Assembly: GCA_910577925.1 (NCBI GenBank) | Contig: CAJTOI010000006.1 | Span: 62,001 to 126,000, forward strand | Reading direction: 5' to 3' | From: an uncultured Roseburia sp. | GTDB taxonomy: Bacteria; Bacillota; Clostridia; Lachnospirales; Lachnospiraceae | DNA length: 64,000 nucleotides | Part shown: one piece after another, positions 1 through 8,052 of the stretch | Numbering within the stretch: position 1 is the stretch's first letter | Layout: every line of letters starts with the position of its first letter | Translations under genes and position numbers: made by a program | Notes under the pieces: model-generated | What the model was told of the DNA's origin: nothing | Databases searched by the model: none | What the model saw: the letters and a program-made list of their open reading frames with translations, nothing else

Positions 1-332
1 TGTTCTTCCGTCATCTGCCTGCACGCAATCGACACCGCCAGCTCATCCAAAGCGTCGCGTATCTGAAGGACATCCTCCATGTCCTTCTCCGTCATCTTCG
101 CAACCTCGGCTCCCTTTCGCGGAATCGTGACCGCAAGTCCTTCCTGCTCCAGCATCCGGATCGCCTCCCGGATCGGCGTGCGGCTCACCCCCAGTTTTGC
201 GGCAAGCTGCAGCTCCATCAGACGTTCCCCCGGCTTGAGCTCGCCCTTTAAGATCGCTTCCCGCAGCGTGTGAAATACCACATCGCGAAGCGGCAGATAT
301 GCGTCCATATGAAGCGTCAGATTATCCGTCAT
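1..332 (-). CDS. GntR-family transcriptional regulator (C-terminus beyond window)
   Basis: DNA-binding repressor or activator of the FadR/FCD branch of the GntR family. The visible ~110 residues begin MTDNLTLHMDAYLPLRDVVF and contain a winged helix with the typical GERLMELQLAAKLGVSRTPI stretch, then the start of an all-helical effector domain (IRDALDELAVSIA). The start is set by a GGAGGG ribosome site 5 bases upstream. It lies 22 bp downstream of ispE on the same strand, so the two are probably co-transcribed. The effector is unknown. The gene is cut by the left window edge, not visibly broken. Confidence 0.85.
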   Translation of the reverse strand, partial: MTDNLTLHMDAYLPLRDVVFHTLREAILKGELKPGERLMELQLAAKLGVSRTPIREAIRMLEQEGLAVTIPRKGAEVAKMTEKDMEDVLQIRDALDELAVSIACRQMTEE

Positions 333-354
333 ATTTCCCTCCATATATCACACT

Positions 355-1227
355 TCATCGTGCATTGTTGTAAATACTTGTCAGATACACCTGCTTTGCA
401 AGTCCCGACTCACGCATTGCCTGACAGGCCTGTGCGGCGGTCTCCTCGTCGTCGAAAAGCCCGAATACCGTCGGCCCGCTCCCGCTCATCATAGCGCCGA
501 CGGCGCCGTGCTCCGTCATATGCCTCTTGATATCGGCGATTACGGGATAATTCGGAATCGTGACCGTCTCCAGCACGTTTCCCATATCAGCCGCAATCGC
601 CCCGAGATTTTTATCCCGGATATCTTCTATAAGCCGGTCGATATCGGGGCGCTTTGTTTCCGCATTTAATTTCAGATTCTCATAGACAAACCGTGTCGAG
701 ACGCTGATCTGCGGTTTTGCGATCAGCACGGGACATTTCACCATCGGCGGCAGCGGTGTGATCTTCTCGCCGATTCCCTCCGCGAGGGCCGTGCCCCGCA
801 TCACACAGTAGGGGACGTCCGCCCCGAGATTCACGCCGCGATCCATCAGCTCCTGTCTCGAAAGACCGAGGCCAAACAGATGATTGAGTCCGTACAAAAC
901 AGCCGCGCCGTCCGTACTGCCGCCCGCGAGCCCTGCAGCCACCGGAATATGCTTGTGCAGCTTCACGTCAATGCCGTCTCGAATCCGAAATTCGTCTTTG
1001 AGTAATTTCGCCGCCTTATAAGCAAGGTTATTCTCGTTTGCGGGCAGAAACGGCAGATTCGTCGTCAGCGTAATGGCGCCGGAATTTGTTTTTGTGAGTT
1101 CAAGACGGTCAAACAGATGAATCGTCTGCATCACCATACGCACCTCGTGATAGCCGTCCTCTCTTCTGCGGACCACATCCAGTCCCAGATTTATCTTTGC
1201 AAGTGCTTTTACCGATATATTTTTCAT
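355..1227 (-). CDS. ispE: 4-diphosphocytidyl-2-C-methyl-D-erythritol kinase
   Basis: Cytosolic GHMP kinase of the non-mevalonate (MEP) isoprenoid pathway that phosphorylates CDP-ME with ATP. At 290 aa it has the usual family length. It starts MKNISVKALAKINLGLDV (the substrate-site AKINL motif), has the glycine-rich ATP loop PVAAGLAGGSTDGAA near residues 91-105 and the C-terminal GHMP motif MMSGSGPTVFGLF. The ATG follows an AAGGAATG ribosome site. It leads a short operon with the gntR gene. Nothing unusual is seen. Confidence 0.96.
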   Translation of the reverse strand: MKNISVKALAKINLGLDVVRRREDGYHEVRMVMQTIHLFDRLELTKTNSGAITLTTNLPFLPANENNLAYKAAKLLKDEFRIRDGIDVKLHKHIPVAAGLAGGSTDGAAVLYGLNHLFGLGLSRQELMDRGVNLGADVPYCVMRGTALAEGIGEKITPLPPMVKCPVLIAKPQISVSTRFVYENLKLNAETKRPDIDRLIEDIRDKNLGAIAADMGNVLETVTIPNYPVIADIKRHMTEHGAVGAMMSGSGPTVFGLFDDEETAAQACQAMRESGLAKQVYLTSIYNNAR

Positions 1228-1467
1228 AGCAGCATTCCTTATGTTTTTTCATGTACTTTGTATACAATATGGATATTAACATATTATCCCGCAAAACGTC
1301 AATTCTATCCGTTCTATCTTTTTTCCAGGAATTTTCTCCCTCCGCAGACTAATGTTCCCGGTACTTTCGGTCGATATAAGGTTTAGGAGTAACTACGCAT
1401 GGATGCACCGCAATACCGCAGGCATTGCGGAAAAATATTTTTTTCCAAAGGAATGGAGGATGGGAAC

Positions 1468-2076
1468 ATGAGCATTAATTCAGTAAACAGCAACGTACCA
1501 ACCACAACCGCGCAGCAGACAAGCACGTACCAGAAGCCGGCAGCAGAGACGACAGAGACCGCAAACAAAGAAACCAACACCAGCGGCGTCGTATATGAGA
1601 AGGGGTCTTCTGACAACACCGTTACGAAGAAGACGAACTATGCTCTCGTTGAAAAATTAAAAGCAGACGCCGAGGAGCGCACTTCTCAGCTCCGCAGTCT
1701 CGTTGAGAAAATGATGACGCAGCAGGGCACCGCCATCGGCAAGGCAGACGATATGTGGAAGTTCCTCGCAAAGGGAGATTTCACCGTAGATGCCGCGACA
1801 AAAGCACAGGCACAGAAAGATATCGCCGAAGACGGCTACTGGGGCGTAGAGCAGACTTCAGACCGCATTCTTGACTTTGCAAAGGCTCTCTCCGGCAACG
1901 ATCCGGAAAAAGCGGATCTGCTGTTAGACGCATTCAAGAAGGGATACGCAGAGGCGACAAAGAGCTGGGGCGATAATCTTCCGGATATCTCCTCCCGTAC
2001 CTATGACGCTGTCGTTGAGAAGTTCAACGCATGGAAGAACGGAACCGAGACAGCAGTGAACGAGACACTTGTATAA
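1468..2076 (+). CDS. Conserved small protein of unknown function
   Basis: A 202-residue protein I do not recognise. The ATG at 1468 is chosen because GGAGGA sits just upstream; the frame is open further 5' but without a better ribosome site. The first ~50 residues are rich in S, T, N and Q (MSINSVNSNVPTTTAQQTST) and look disordered. The rest is charged and alpha-helical (LVEKLKADAEERTSQLRSLV), with no signal peptide or membrane segment. The polar leader is reminiscent of flagellar or cell-surface-associated proteins, but that is only an impression. It is monocistronic, followed by a very strong terminator. Confidence 0.75.
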   Translation: MSINSVNSNVPTTTAQQTSTYQKPAAETTETANKETNTSGVVYEKGSSDNTVTKKTNYALVEKLKADAEERTSQLRSLVEKMMTQQGTAIGKADDMWKFLAKGDFTVDAATKAQAQKDIAEDGYWGVEQTSDRILDFAKALSGNDPEKADLLLDAFKKGYAEATKSWGDNLPDISSRTYDAVVEKFNAWKNGTETAVNETLV

Positions 2077-2096
2077 CGTATATTTCTCTTGTGAAT

Positions 2097-2148
2097 AAAA
2101 GAGGGCGCCCCGGAAGTCATTTCATGACTTCCGGGGCGCCCTCTTTTT
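2097..2148. terminator. Bidirectional rho-independent terminator, 20-bp perfect stem
   Basis: Perfect 20-bp stem (2101-2120 with 2124-2143) and a 3-base loop, flanked by AAAA on the left and TTTTT on the right, so it can stop transcription from both sides. It separates the convergent genes ending at 2076 (plus) and 2162 (minus). Confidence 0.93.
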
Positions 2149-2161
2149 CTGCCGCACGTCT

Positions 2162-3448
2162 CTATTCCGTCTCTAAAAACTTCTCAATGCTCGCCAGCTT
2201 TACGCAGACAACAAAAATCTGCGCCGCCATCGTAAGGTCCTCGAGGCAGGGGAACGAAGGAGAGATACGGATCACCGAGTCTTTCGGATCCCTGCCGTAG
2301 GGGAACGGCGCGCCTGCCGGAGTCATGACAACGCCTGCCTTCTGCGCCTTCGCCACCACGTTTTTCGCACACCCGTCAAGCGTCTCGTAAGTGATAAAAT
2401 AGCCTCCCTTCGGCGTATACCAGGTTCCCACTTCCAGGCCCTTAAGCTCCTGCTCAAACAGGTTTACAATCATCTCGAACTTCGGGCGCATGGAAGCCGC
2501 ATGTTTTTTCATGTGCTCGGTAATGCCGTGAATATCCTTAAAAAACCGTACATGGCGCAGCTGATTCACCTTGTCATGACCGATGGTCTGTATTTTCAGC
2601 TGCTGCCTGATGTCCACCAGATTGTTGGCGGAAGCCGCAATCGCAGCCACACCGGAGCCCGGGAAGCTGATCTTGCTGGTCGAACAGAATTTGTATACCA
2701 TATCGGGGTTTCCGGCGCGCTTGCACTCCGCCAGAATCTCGATCAGGTGATCCTGGTCGATATCGTACAGATGGTGCACGCTGTACGCGTTGTCCCAATA
2801 GATCCGGAAATCCTTTGCGGCGGGTTTCAGCCTTGCAAAACGGCGCACCGTCTCGTCAGAGTAGGTAATGCCCTGCGGGTTGGAGTATTTCGGCACACAC
2901 CAGATCCCCTTGATCGCCTCGTCCTTCGCGACAAGCTCCTCGACGATATCCATATCCGGGCCGGTGGGAAGCATCGGCACATTGATCATCTCGATTCCGA
3001 AATACTCGGTAATCGCAAAATGCCTGTCGTAGCCCGGAACCGGACAGAGAAATTTCACCTTATCAAGCTTGCACCAGGGAGTATTTCCCATAACGCCGTT
3101 GGTCATGGACCGCGAAATCGTATCGTACATGATATTCAGGCTGGAATTTCCGTAGATAATAATGTTGTCCGGATTGCACTCGATCATATCGCCGAGCAGC
3201 ACCTTCGCCTCCGCGATCCCGTCTAACACACCGTAATTGCGGCAGTCCGTGCCGTCCTCACAGGTGAGATCCGAATAGGGGGAAAGCACATCCATCATTC
3301 CCATTGAAAGATCCAGCTGCTCCTGAGAGGGCTTTCCCCTTGACATATCCAGTTTTAACCCTCTGTTCTGAAACTTTTTGTATTCCGCTTCCAGCGTCTT
3401 CTTTTCCTTCAAAAGCTCTTCTCTGCTCATTTCCCGATATGGCTGCAT
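2162..3448 (-). CDS. PLP-dependent class I aminotransferase (MocR-like/aspartate type)
   Basis: Fold-type I pyridoxal-phosphate aminotransferase, 428 aa, of the family often annotated aspartate aminotransferase in Clostridia (PF12897-like). Visible landmarks are YSNPQG near residue 190, WDNAYSVHHL with the cofactor-contacting Asp219, the Schiff-base lysine K259 in CSTSKISFPGSG, and the carboxylate-binding RISPSFP near the C-terminus. The start follows AGGAGGAC, which lies in the 3' end of rarA; only 3 bp separate the genes, so they form an operon. Amino-donor specificity cannot be read from the sequence. Confidence 0.9.
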   Translation of the reverse strand: MQPYREMSREELLKEKKTLEAEYKKFQNRGLKLDMSRGKPSQEQLDLSMGMMDVLSPYSDLTCEDGTDCRNYGVLDGIAEAKVLLGDMIECNPDNIIIYGNSSLNIMYDTISRSMTNGVMGNTPWCKLDKVKFLCPVPGYDRHFAITEYFGIEMINVPMLPTGPDMDIVEELVAKDEAIKGIWCVPKYSNPQGITYSDETVRRFARLKPAAKDFRIYWDNAYSVHHLYDIDQDHLIEILAECKRAGNPDMVYKFCSTSKISFPGSGVAAIAASANNLVDIRQQLKIQTIGHDKVNQLRHVRFFKDIHGITEHMKKHAASMRPKFEMIVNLFEQELKGLEVGTWYTPKGGYFITYETLDGCAKNVVAKAQKAGVVMTPAGAPFPYGRDPKDSVIRISPSFPCLEDLTMAAQIFVVCVKLASIEKFLETE

Positions 3449-3451
3449 TGC

Positions 3452-4807
3452 TTAATAGTCCTCCTCTTCCATTCCTTTTATTCTGTCAAAATACGCCCGG
3501 ATCTCCTTTTCATATCCGTTTTCGGTCGGCCGGTAGAACCGTCTGTCCGTGAGTCCGTCCGGCAGATACTGCTGCTTTACATAGTGATTCGGATAATCGT
3601 GCGCGTATTTGTACCCCGCCCCGTGTCCGAGCTTTCCGGCCGCCCTGTAATGGGCATCCTGCAGATGCGTGGGAATCGGTGCGGTCACGGTGTCTTTTAC
3701 CGCGTCCATCGCCGCAAAAACCGCGCCGGACGCCGCGTTGCTCTTTGGAGCACTCGCCACATAGGTCACGGCCTCGGCCAGAATGATCTGGGCCTCCGGC
3801 ATTCCGATGCGCTCGACGGCCTGCGCCGCCGCGGTGGCCGTCACAAGCGCCATAGGATCCGCGTTGCCAACGTCCTCGGCCGCGCATATCATGATCCGCC
3901 GCGCGATAAAGCGGATATCCTCCCCCGCATACAGCATCCGCGCGAGATAGTAGACCGCCGCATCCGGATCGGACCCACGCATGCTCTTGATAAACGCGGA
4001 GACCGTATCGTAATGGTTATCCCCGGACTTGTCATACCTTACGGCACGCTTCTGAATACACTCCTGCGCCACGGCCAGATCGATATGTATCTTCCCGTCC
4101 GCACCACGCTCCGTCGTCAGCACTCCAAGCTCCACGGCTGTCAGCGCCGCCCGCGCGTCCCCGTTCGCAACGTCCGCGAGAAACTCTGCCGCGTCCCCGT
4201 CGATGACGGCCCCGTAAGAGCCCATTCCCTTTTTCGAGTCCTCTACCGCTCTGTGAATCAACCGCACAAGATCCTCTTTTGAGAGCGTTTTCAGCTCAAA
4301 GATAATCGAGCGGGACAAAAGCGCTCCGTTTACCTCAAAGTAAGGATTTTCCGTGGTCGCTCCGATGAGCACCACGGTCCCGTCCTCCACAAACGGGAGC
4401 AGATAGTCCTGCTGACTTTTGTTGAACCGGTGAATCTCATCGATAAACAGGATCGTCTTTTTTGCGTACATTCCCTGATTGTTTTTGGCCTGGGCAATGA
4501 CTTCCTCCATATCCTTTTTGCCCGCGGAGGTCGCGTTGATCTGAAGAAATTCCGCGCTCGTGGTATTTGCGATCACCTTCGCGAGCGTCGTCTTTCCCGT
4601 CCCCGGCGGCCCGTAAAGGATAAGCGAACTGAGTTTATCCGCCTTGATTGCCCGGTACAAAAGCTTATCTTTCCCGATGATATGCTGCTGACCGACCATC
4701 TCCTCTAACGTCGTCGGCCGAAGCCGCGATGCCAACGGCGATTCCGTTTCCTTCTGCTGTTCTCTCATGTAATCAAATAAATCCATGCTGTAACCCGCCT
4801 TCTCCAT
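3452..4807 (-). CDS. rarA: Replication-associated recombination protein A (AAA+ ATPase)
   Basis: RarA/MgsA/WRNIP1-family AAA+ ATPase acting at stalled replication forks. The 451-aa protein has Walker A LYGPPGTGKTTLAKVIA (residues 64-80), Walker B ILFIDEIHRF, sensor-1 GATTENPYFEVN and the family's C-terminal tetramerisation region ending in GYKYAHDYPNHYVKQQYLPD. The first ATG is at 4807; an alternative is MDLFDYMREQ at 4786. It is first in a two-gene operon with the aminotransferase. The pairing is probably incidental. Confidence 0.95.
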   Translation of the reverse strand: MEKAGYSMDLFDYMREQQKETESPLASRLRPTTLEEMVGQQHIIGKDKLLYRAIKADKLSSLILYGPPGTGKTTLAKVIANTTSAEFLQINATSAGKKDMEEVIAQAKNNQGMYAKKTILFIDEIHRFNKSQQDYLLPFVEDGTVVLIGATTENPYFEVNGALLSRSIIFELKTLSKEDLVRLIHRAVEDSKKGMGSYGAVIDGDAAEFLADVANGDARAALTAVELGVLTTERGADGKIHIDLAVAQECIQKRAVRYDKSGDNHYDTVSAFIKSMRGSDPDAAVYYLARMLYAGEDIRFIARRIMICAAEDVGNADPMALVTATAAAQAVERIGMPEAQIILAEAVTYVASAPKSNAASGAVFAAMDAVKDTVTAPIPTHLQDAHYRAAGKLGHGAGYKYAHDYPNHYVKQQYLPDGLTDRRFYRPTENGYEKEIRAYFDRIKGMEEEDY

Positions 4808-4935
4808 CGTCTACTACCTTACAGGAAACGCGCCCGATTTACAAGAGTTCCGCCGCAATTTTGCCATTCTGCATAGTTTTTTCGCAAAATCATTTTTTCG
4901 GCTGTTGATACCTCACAAGTCCGCCCGTTTCTCTA

Positions 4936-4963
4936 TTGCCATTTATTCCCGGTATGTTATAAT
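4936..4963 (+). promoter_or_regulatory. Sigma-70-type promoter of the hemerythrin gene
   Basis: TTGCCA (4936-4941), a 16-bp spacer and a perfect TATAAT (4958-4963). The -10 box lies inside a 36-bp block (4953-4988) that recurs upstream of pncB. A short GACTG/CAGTC hairpin follows in the leader near 5010-5023. Confidence 0.75.
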
Positions 4964-4988
4964 ATCCACGAAAGCAACGAGCGGCGCC
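4953..4988 (+). repeat. Promoter/leader element, copy 1
   Basis: This 36-bp block matches 23576-23611 at 33 of 36 positions. It starts at the -10 box and runs about 20 bases into the predicted transcript, where conservation is not explained by promoter function alone (shared core CAACGAGC then GCGCC). Confidence 0.8.
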
Positions 4989-5084
4989 GCGATGCTGGAT
5001 GGAAAAATGACTGCCTGCAGTCACTTTTGACAGAGTGCAGCGTGATAGGCCGGCAAGCACTATTTCAAGAAGGATGGATTTGTC

Positions 5085-5933
5085 ATGTTTGAATTTACGG
5101 ATGACTGTATCATAGGAATCGAGCAGATTGACGAGGAGCACAGATACCTGTTCGATCTGCTCAACAGAACACACACTCTCACGAGCATGGATTTTCAGAA
5201 CGACCACTATCAGGTCATCAAGGACATTATCGCGGAACTCGACAACTACGCCGAGCAGCATTTCGCAAACGAGGAAGCGTATATGGAGCAGATACGGGAC
5301 CCCGAACTGATCCTCCAGCGGACCCAGCACGCCTTTTTCCGCGAAAAAGTCCTGATGCTGGATCTGGCCAATATTGACGAGGCCGAGGAGCAGTGGAATC
5401 TTCTTGACGAGCTTGTCACTTTTCTCGCCAGATGGCTGTACCACCACATTTTGAGCAGCGACATCCTGATCGGAAAGCTTCCGCCTCTCGAGGAGTGGAT
5501 GATAAAGGAAAACCCCTGCGAATTTACCGAGGATTATCTGGTCGGCATTGAACTGATTGACCGCGAACACGAAGAGCTCTTCCGCATTGTCGGCAGGGCA
5601 AACCAGCTGGTGAAATCCTACGACACCGCCGTGGACTATGATGCGCTTATGAAAATTTTAAATGAATTAAAAGCGTACACCGAAGAGCATTTCCGGGACG
5701 AAGAGGAATACATGGAATGGATTCACTACGAGGGGCTCGCCGCACAGAAGCGCGCGCATGAGGCCTTTATCGACAAACTCGCAAATATTGACCTCAACGA
5801 GATTGAAAACAACCCGCAGGAGTATCTGCAGAAGCTGCTGGAATTTCTGCTGGGCTGGCTGATTAATCATATTTTGTACACCGACAAAAAGATACCGGCG
5901 ACGGATTCCGCATCGTACGCTCCGCATCGTTAA
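5085..5933 (+). CDS. Tandem bacteriohemerythrin
   Basis: Soluble di-iron O2-binding or O2-sensing protein made of two hemerythrin four-helix bundles (about 1-135 and 145-272; 282 aa, roughly twice the usual length). Domain 1 shows H19, HFANE with H59/E63, H82 and H121-x4-D126. Domain 2 shows H162, HFRDE with H202/E206, H225 and H262-x4-D267. In both domains the position four residues before the third His, normally another iron-binding His, is Gln (Q78, Q221). No signal peptide. An AGAAGGATGG ribosome site precedes the ATG. In an anaerobe it may buffer oxygen; this is inference. Confidence 0.9.
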   Translation: MFEFTDDCIIGIEQIDEEHRYLFDLLNRTHTLTSMDFQNDHYQVIKDIIAELDNYAEQHFANEEAYMEQIRDPELILQRTQHAFFREKVLMLDLANIDEAEEQWNLLDELVTFLARWLYHHILSSDILIGKLPPLEEWMIKENPCEFTEDYLVGIELIDREHEELFRIVGRANQLVKSYDTAVDYDALMKILNELKAYTEEHFRDEEEYMEWIHYEGLAAQKRAHEAFIDKLANIDLNEIENNPQEYLQKLLEFLLGWLINHILYTDKKIPATDSASYAPHR

Positions 5934-5962
5934 ATCGAGAATACGGTATCCGCCGCGCCTGC

Positions 5963-6018
5963 AAAAAGGGACTGTAAAAAGAAGCTGTTTTGGCTCCGTT
6001 TTTCACAGTCCCCTTTTT
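5963..6018. terminator. Bidirectional terminator
   Basis: Stem formed by AAAAAGGGACTGT-AAAAA and TTTTT-CACAGTCCCCTTTTT around a partly paired loop, between the convergent hemerythrin (plus) and oxidoreductase (minus) genes. It gives U-runs in both directions. Confidence 0.85.
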
Positions 6019-6042
6019 GCCGCTTACCGGGCATTATTTACC

Positions 6043-7989
6043 TCAGATATCAAGCGCCGCATGATATCCCCAATAAACCGCATTGGTGATGGTGGACACC
6101 TTTGCCGCGTCGCCGATCACACGGACGAACGGCGCCGCGTCCAGCAGCTTCGCCACAGTGTCTTTTCGTGAGCGCTGACCGAGCGCACAGATCACACTCT
6201 TCCCCGGGACGAAAACTTCGCTGCCGTCTTTCTCCTGACACACCACACCGTCGGCCGTTACCCTCAGGCCTTTGCAGCCGGTGTGCACCGCCGCATACCG
6301 TTCAATCTCTTTCAGCAGCAGCGGGCGGTGCCTCACATTGGCATCCACAGCCAGTTCATCCCTCATTTCTATCAGATGAACCGTCTTCCCTTCCTGTCCC
6401 AGATGAATCGCGCATTCGCAGCCTGCCAGTCCGCCGCCAAATACGGCCACACTTTCCCCCACTTTATCCTTTTCCCTGTAATAGTTGTTGACAACCACCA
6501 CATTGTCTCCGTCCAGCCCCGGAATCGGCGGCACCAGAGGTTCGGAACCTACTGCAATAATGAGTGCATCCGCATTTTCCTGTTCTGCGTATTCCTTTGT
6601 CACTTCCGTATTCAGACGAATCTCTACACCGGCCCGTTCCGCCAGCAATGCATAGGTTCCCGCCAGTTCGTACATCTCATGTTTAAACGGAAGCGCCTGT
6701 TCACTCTTTAAAATGCCCCCTAACTCGTTCTCCTTTTCACACAAAATCACCTGATGTCCGCGGCGGGCCGCAGTATAAGCCGCATACAGGCCGCCCGGGC
6801 CGCCGCCCGCAACCAGCACCTTCTTTTTTACCGGCGCTGCCTGTATTTCGTCCCCTTCGCACTCCCGGCCAATCAACGGGTTGACCGTGCAGCGGCGGGT
6901 TGAGGTGGCGGCGCGCTCCGCCATACATGTAAAGCAGCGCAGGCAGCGCACGATCTCGTCATCCCGATTCTCCGTAATCTTCCTCGGCAGAAACGGATCC
7001 GCCAGCAGCGCGCGGGCCATGTATACCACATCCGCCTTGCCGGAGGCAATAATCTCCTCCATCTGCGCTGGATCGTTGAGCCCTCCCAGCGTGGCAACCG
7101 GTACTTTGACATGTTTTTTGATCTCCGCCGCCAGAAAAACGTTCCTGCCGTGCTCCGTAAACATAGACGGATGCGTGATGCCGAATGTCCTCTGATAAGT
7201 GCCTGCGGTGACGTGCAGCAGATCAATATACGGCTCAATCTGCTCTGCGATGCGGATACCTTCCTCCAGGTCATATCCGTCCTCCACAAACTCCGCGCCG
7301 CTTAAGCGGAATTCGATGGGAAACTGCGGCCCGACCGCCTCGCGAACGGCTTTCAGAACTTCGATCACAAACCTGCAGCGGTTTTCCAGAGATCCGCCGT
7401 ATTCATCCGTACGCCTGTTAAACATCGGGGACAAAAACTGATTAATCAACCAGCCATGTCCGCCGTGAATCATCAGCAGCTCAAACCCCGCCCTCTTTGC
7501 CAGACCGGCGACGCGCCCATATGCCGCTGTAATTTCTCCGATCATTTCCTTTGTCAGCGCCCTGACCGGCACGCCGTCCGGCCGGGTCGCATCCGAAGGC
7601 CCCCACTGGTTCATCGACTTTTGTTTTGACTTGTCAGTCATATATGTACCTGCATACATTCCCGAATGCGACAGCTCAAGGCTGGGAATTGCCCCGTGAC
7701 GGCGAATGGCGTCGGCTGTGTAAGCGGCGCAGGCCAGCGAGTTCAATATACTTTCATCCAGATGATAGGCATGCGAACCGTCCGTCTGCGGGTGAACCAT
7801 ACACTCGGAGACAGTGACGGCTCCTGCGCCGCCCTTTGCCCGCAGCTCATAAAATGCTGTGGATTTCGGCCCGATACAGCCGTCGTTGGTGATATCTGTG
7901 CCGCCCATGGGCGCAGAAAACATCCTGTTGCGAAAAGTGACATTCCCCAGCGTGATAGGCTGGGAAAGATGTGGATATTTACGTTCCAT
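6043..7989 (-). CDS. NADH:flavin oxidoreductase, Old Yellow Enzyme/FAD two-domain type
   Basis: Enoate/2,4-dienoyl-CoA reductase-like flavoenzyme (648 aa, family of BaiCD/BaiH and FadH). The N-terminal FMN TIM barrel (about 1-345) includes HGGHGWLINQFLSP near residue 175. Next come the 4Fe-4S ligands C349, C352, C355 and C367. The C-terminal FAD/NAD domains have VAGGGPGG (393-400) and a second dinucleotide motif VAVFGGGLAGCE. It likely reduces an activated C=C bond using NAD(P)H. It is last in the 12.7-6.0 kb operon, 63 bp after the esterase. The substrate is unknown. Confidence 0.92.
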   Translation of the reverse strand: MERKYPHLSQPITLGNVTFRNRMFSAPMGGTDITNDGCIGPKSTAFYELRAKGGAGAVTVSECMVHPQTDGSHAYHLDESILNSLACAAYTADAIRRHGAIPSLELSHSGMYAGTYMTDKSKQKSMNQWGPSDATRPDGVPVRALTKEMIGEITAAYGRVAGLAKRAGFELLMIHGGHGWLINQFLSPMFNRRTDEYGGSLENRCRFVIEVLKAVREAVGPQFPIEFRLSGAEFVEDGYDLEEGIRIAEQIEPYIDLLHVTAGTYQRTFGITHPSMFTEHGRNVFLAAEIKKHVKVPVATLGGLNDPAQMEEIIASGKADVVYMARALLADPFLPRKITENRDDEIVRCLRCFTCMAERAATSTRRCTVNPLIGRECEGDEIQAAPVKKKVLVAGGGPGGLYAAYTAARRGHQVILCEKENELGGILKSEQALPFKHEMYELAGTYALLAERAGVEIRLNTEVTKEYAEQENADALIIAVGSEPLVPPIPGLDGDNVVVVNNYYREKDKVGESVAVFGGGLAGCECAIHLGQEGKTVHLIEMRDELAVDANVRHRPLLLKEIERYAAVHTGCKGLRVTADGVVCQEKDGSEVFVPGKSVICALGQRSRKDTVAKLLDAAPFVRVIGDAAKVSTITNAVYWGYHAALDI

Positions 7990-8052
7990 AATCGTGTGTT
8001 CCTCCTGTCTTTCTTTGCAGGCTCCACACTTTTTGAAAAATGCGGCCCGCGA

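Noticed and set aside
2501..3226. Long plus-strand frame (241 codons) inside the aminotransferase gene
   Set aside because: Antisense to a clear enzyme with intact catalytic motifs; His/Arg-rich translation is typical of a shadow frame.
4989..5084. Possible c-di-GMP or other riboswitch upstream of the hemerythrin gene
   Set aside because: Leader has small hairpins but none of the conserved GEMM residues and no recognisable riboswitch core.
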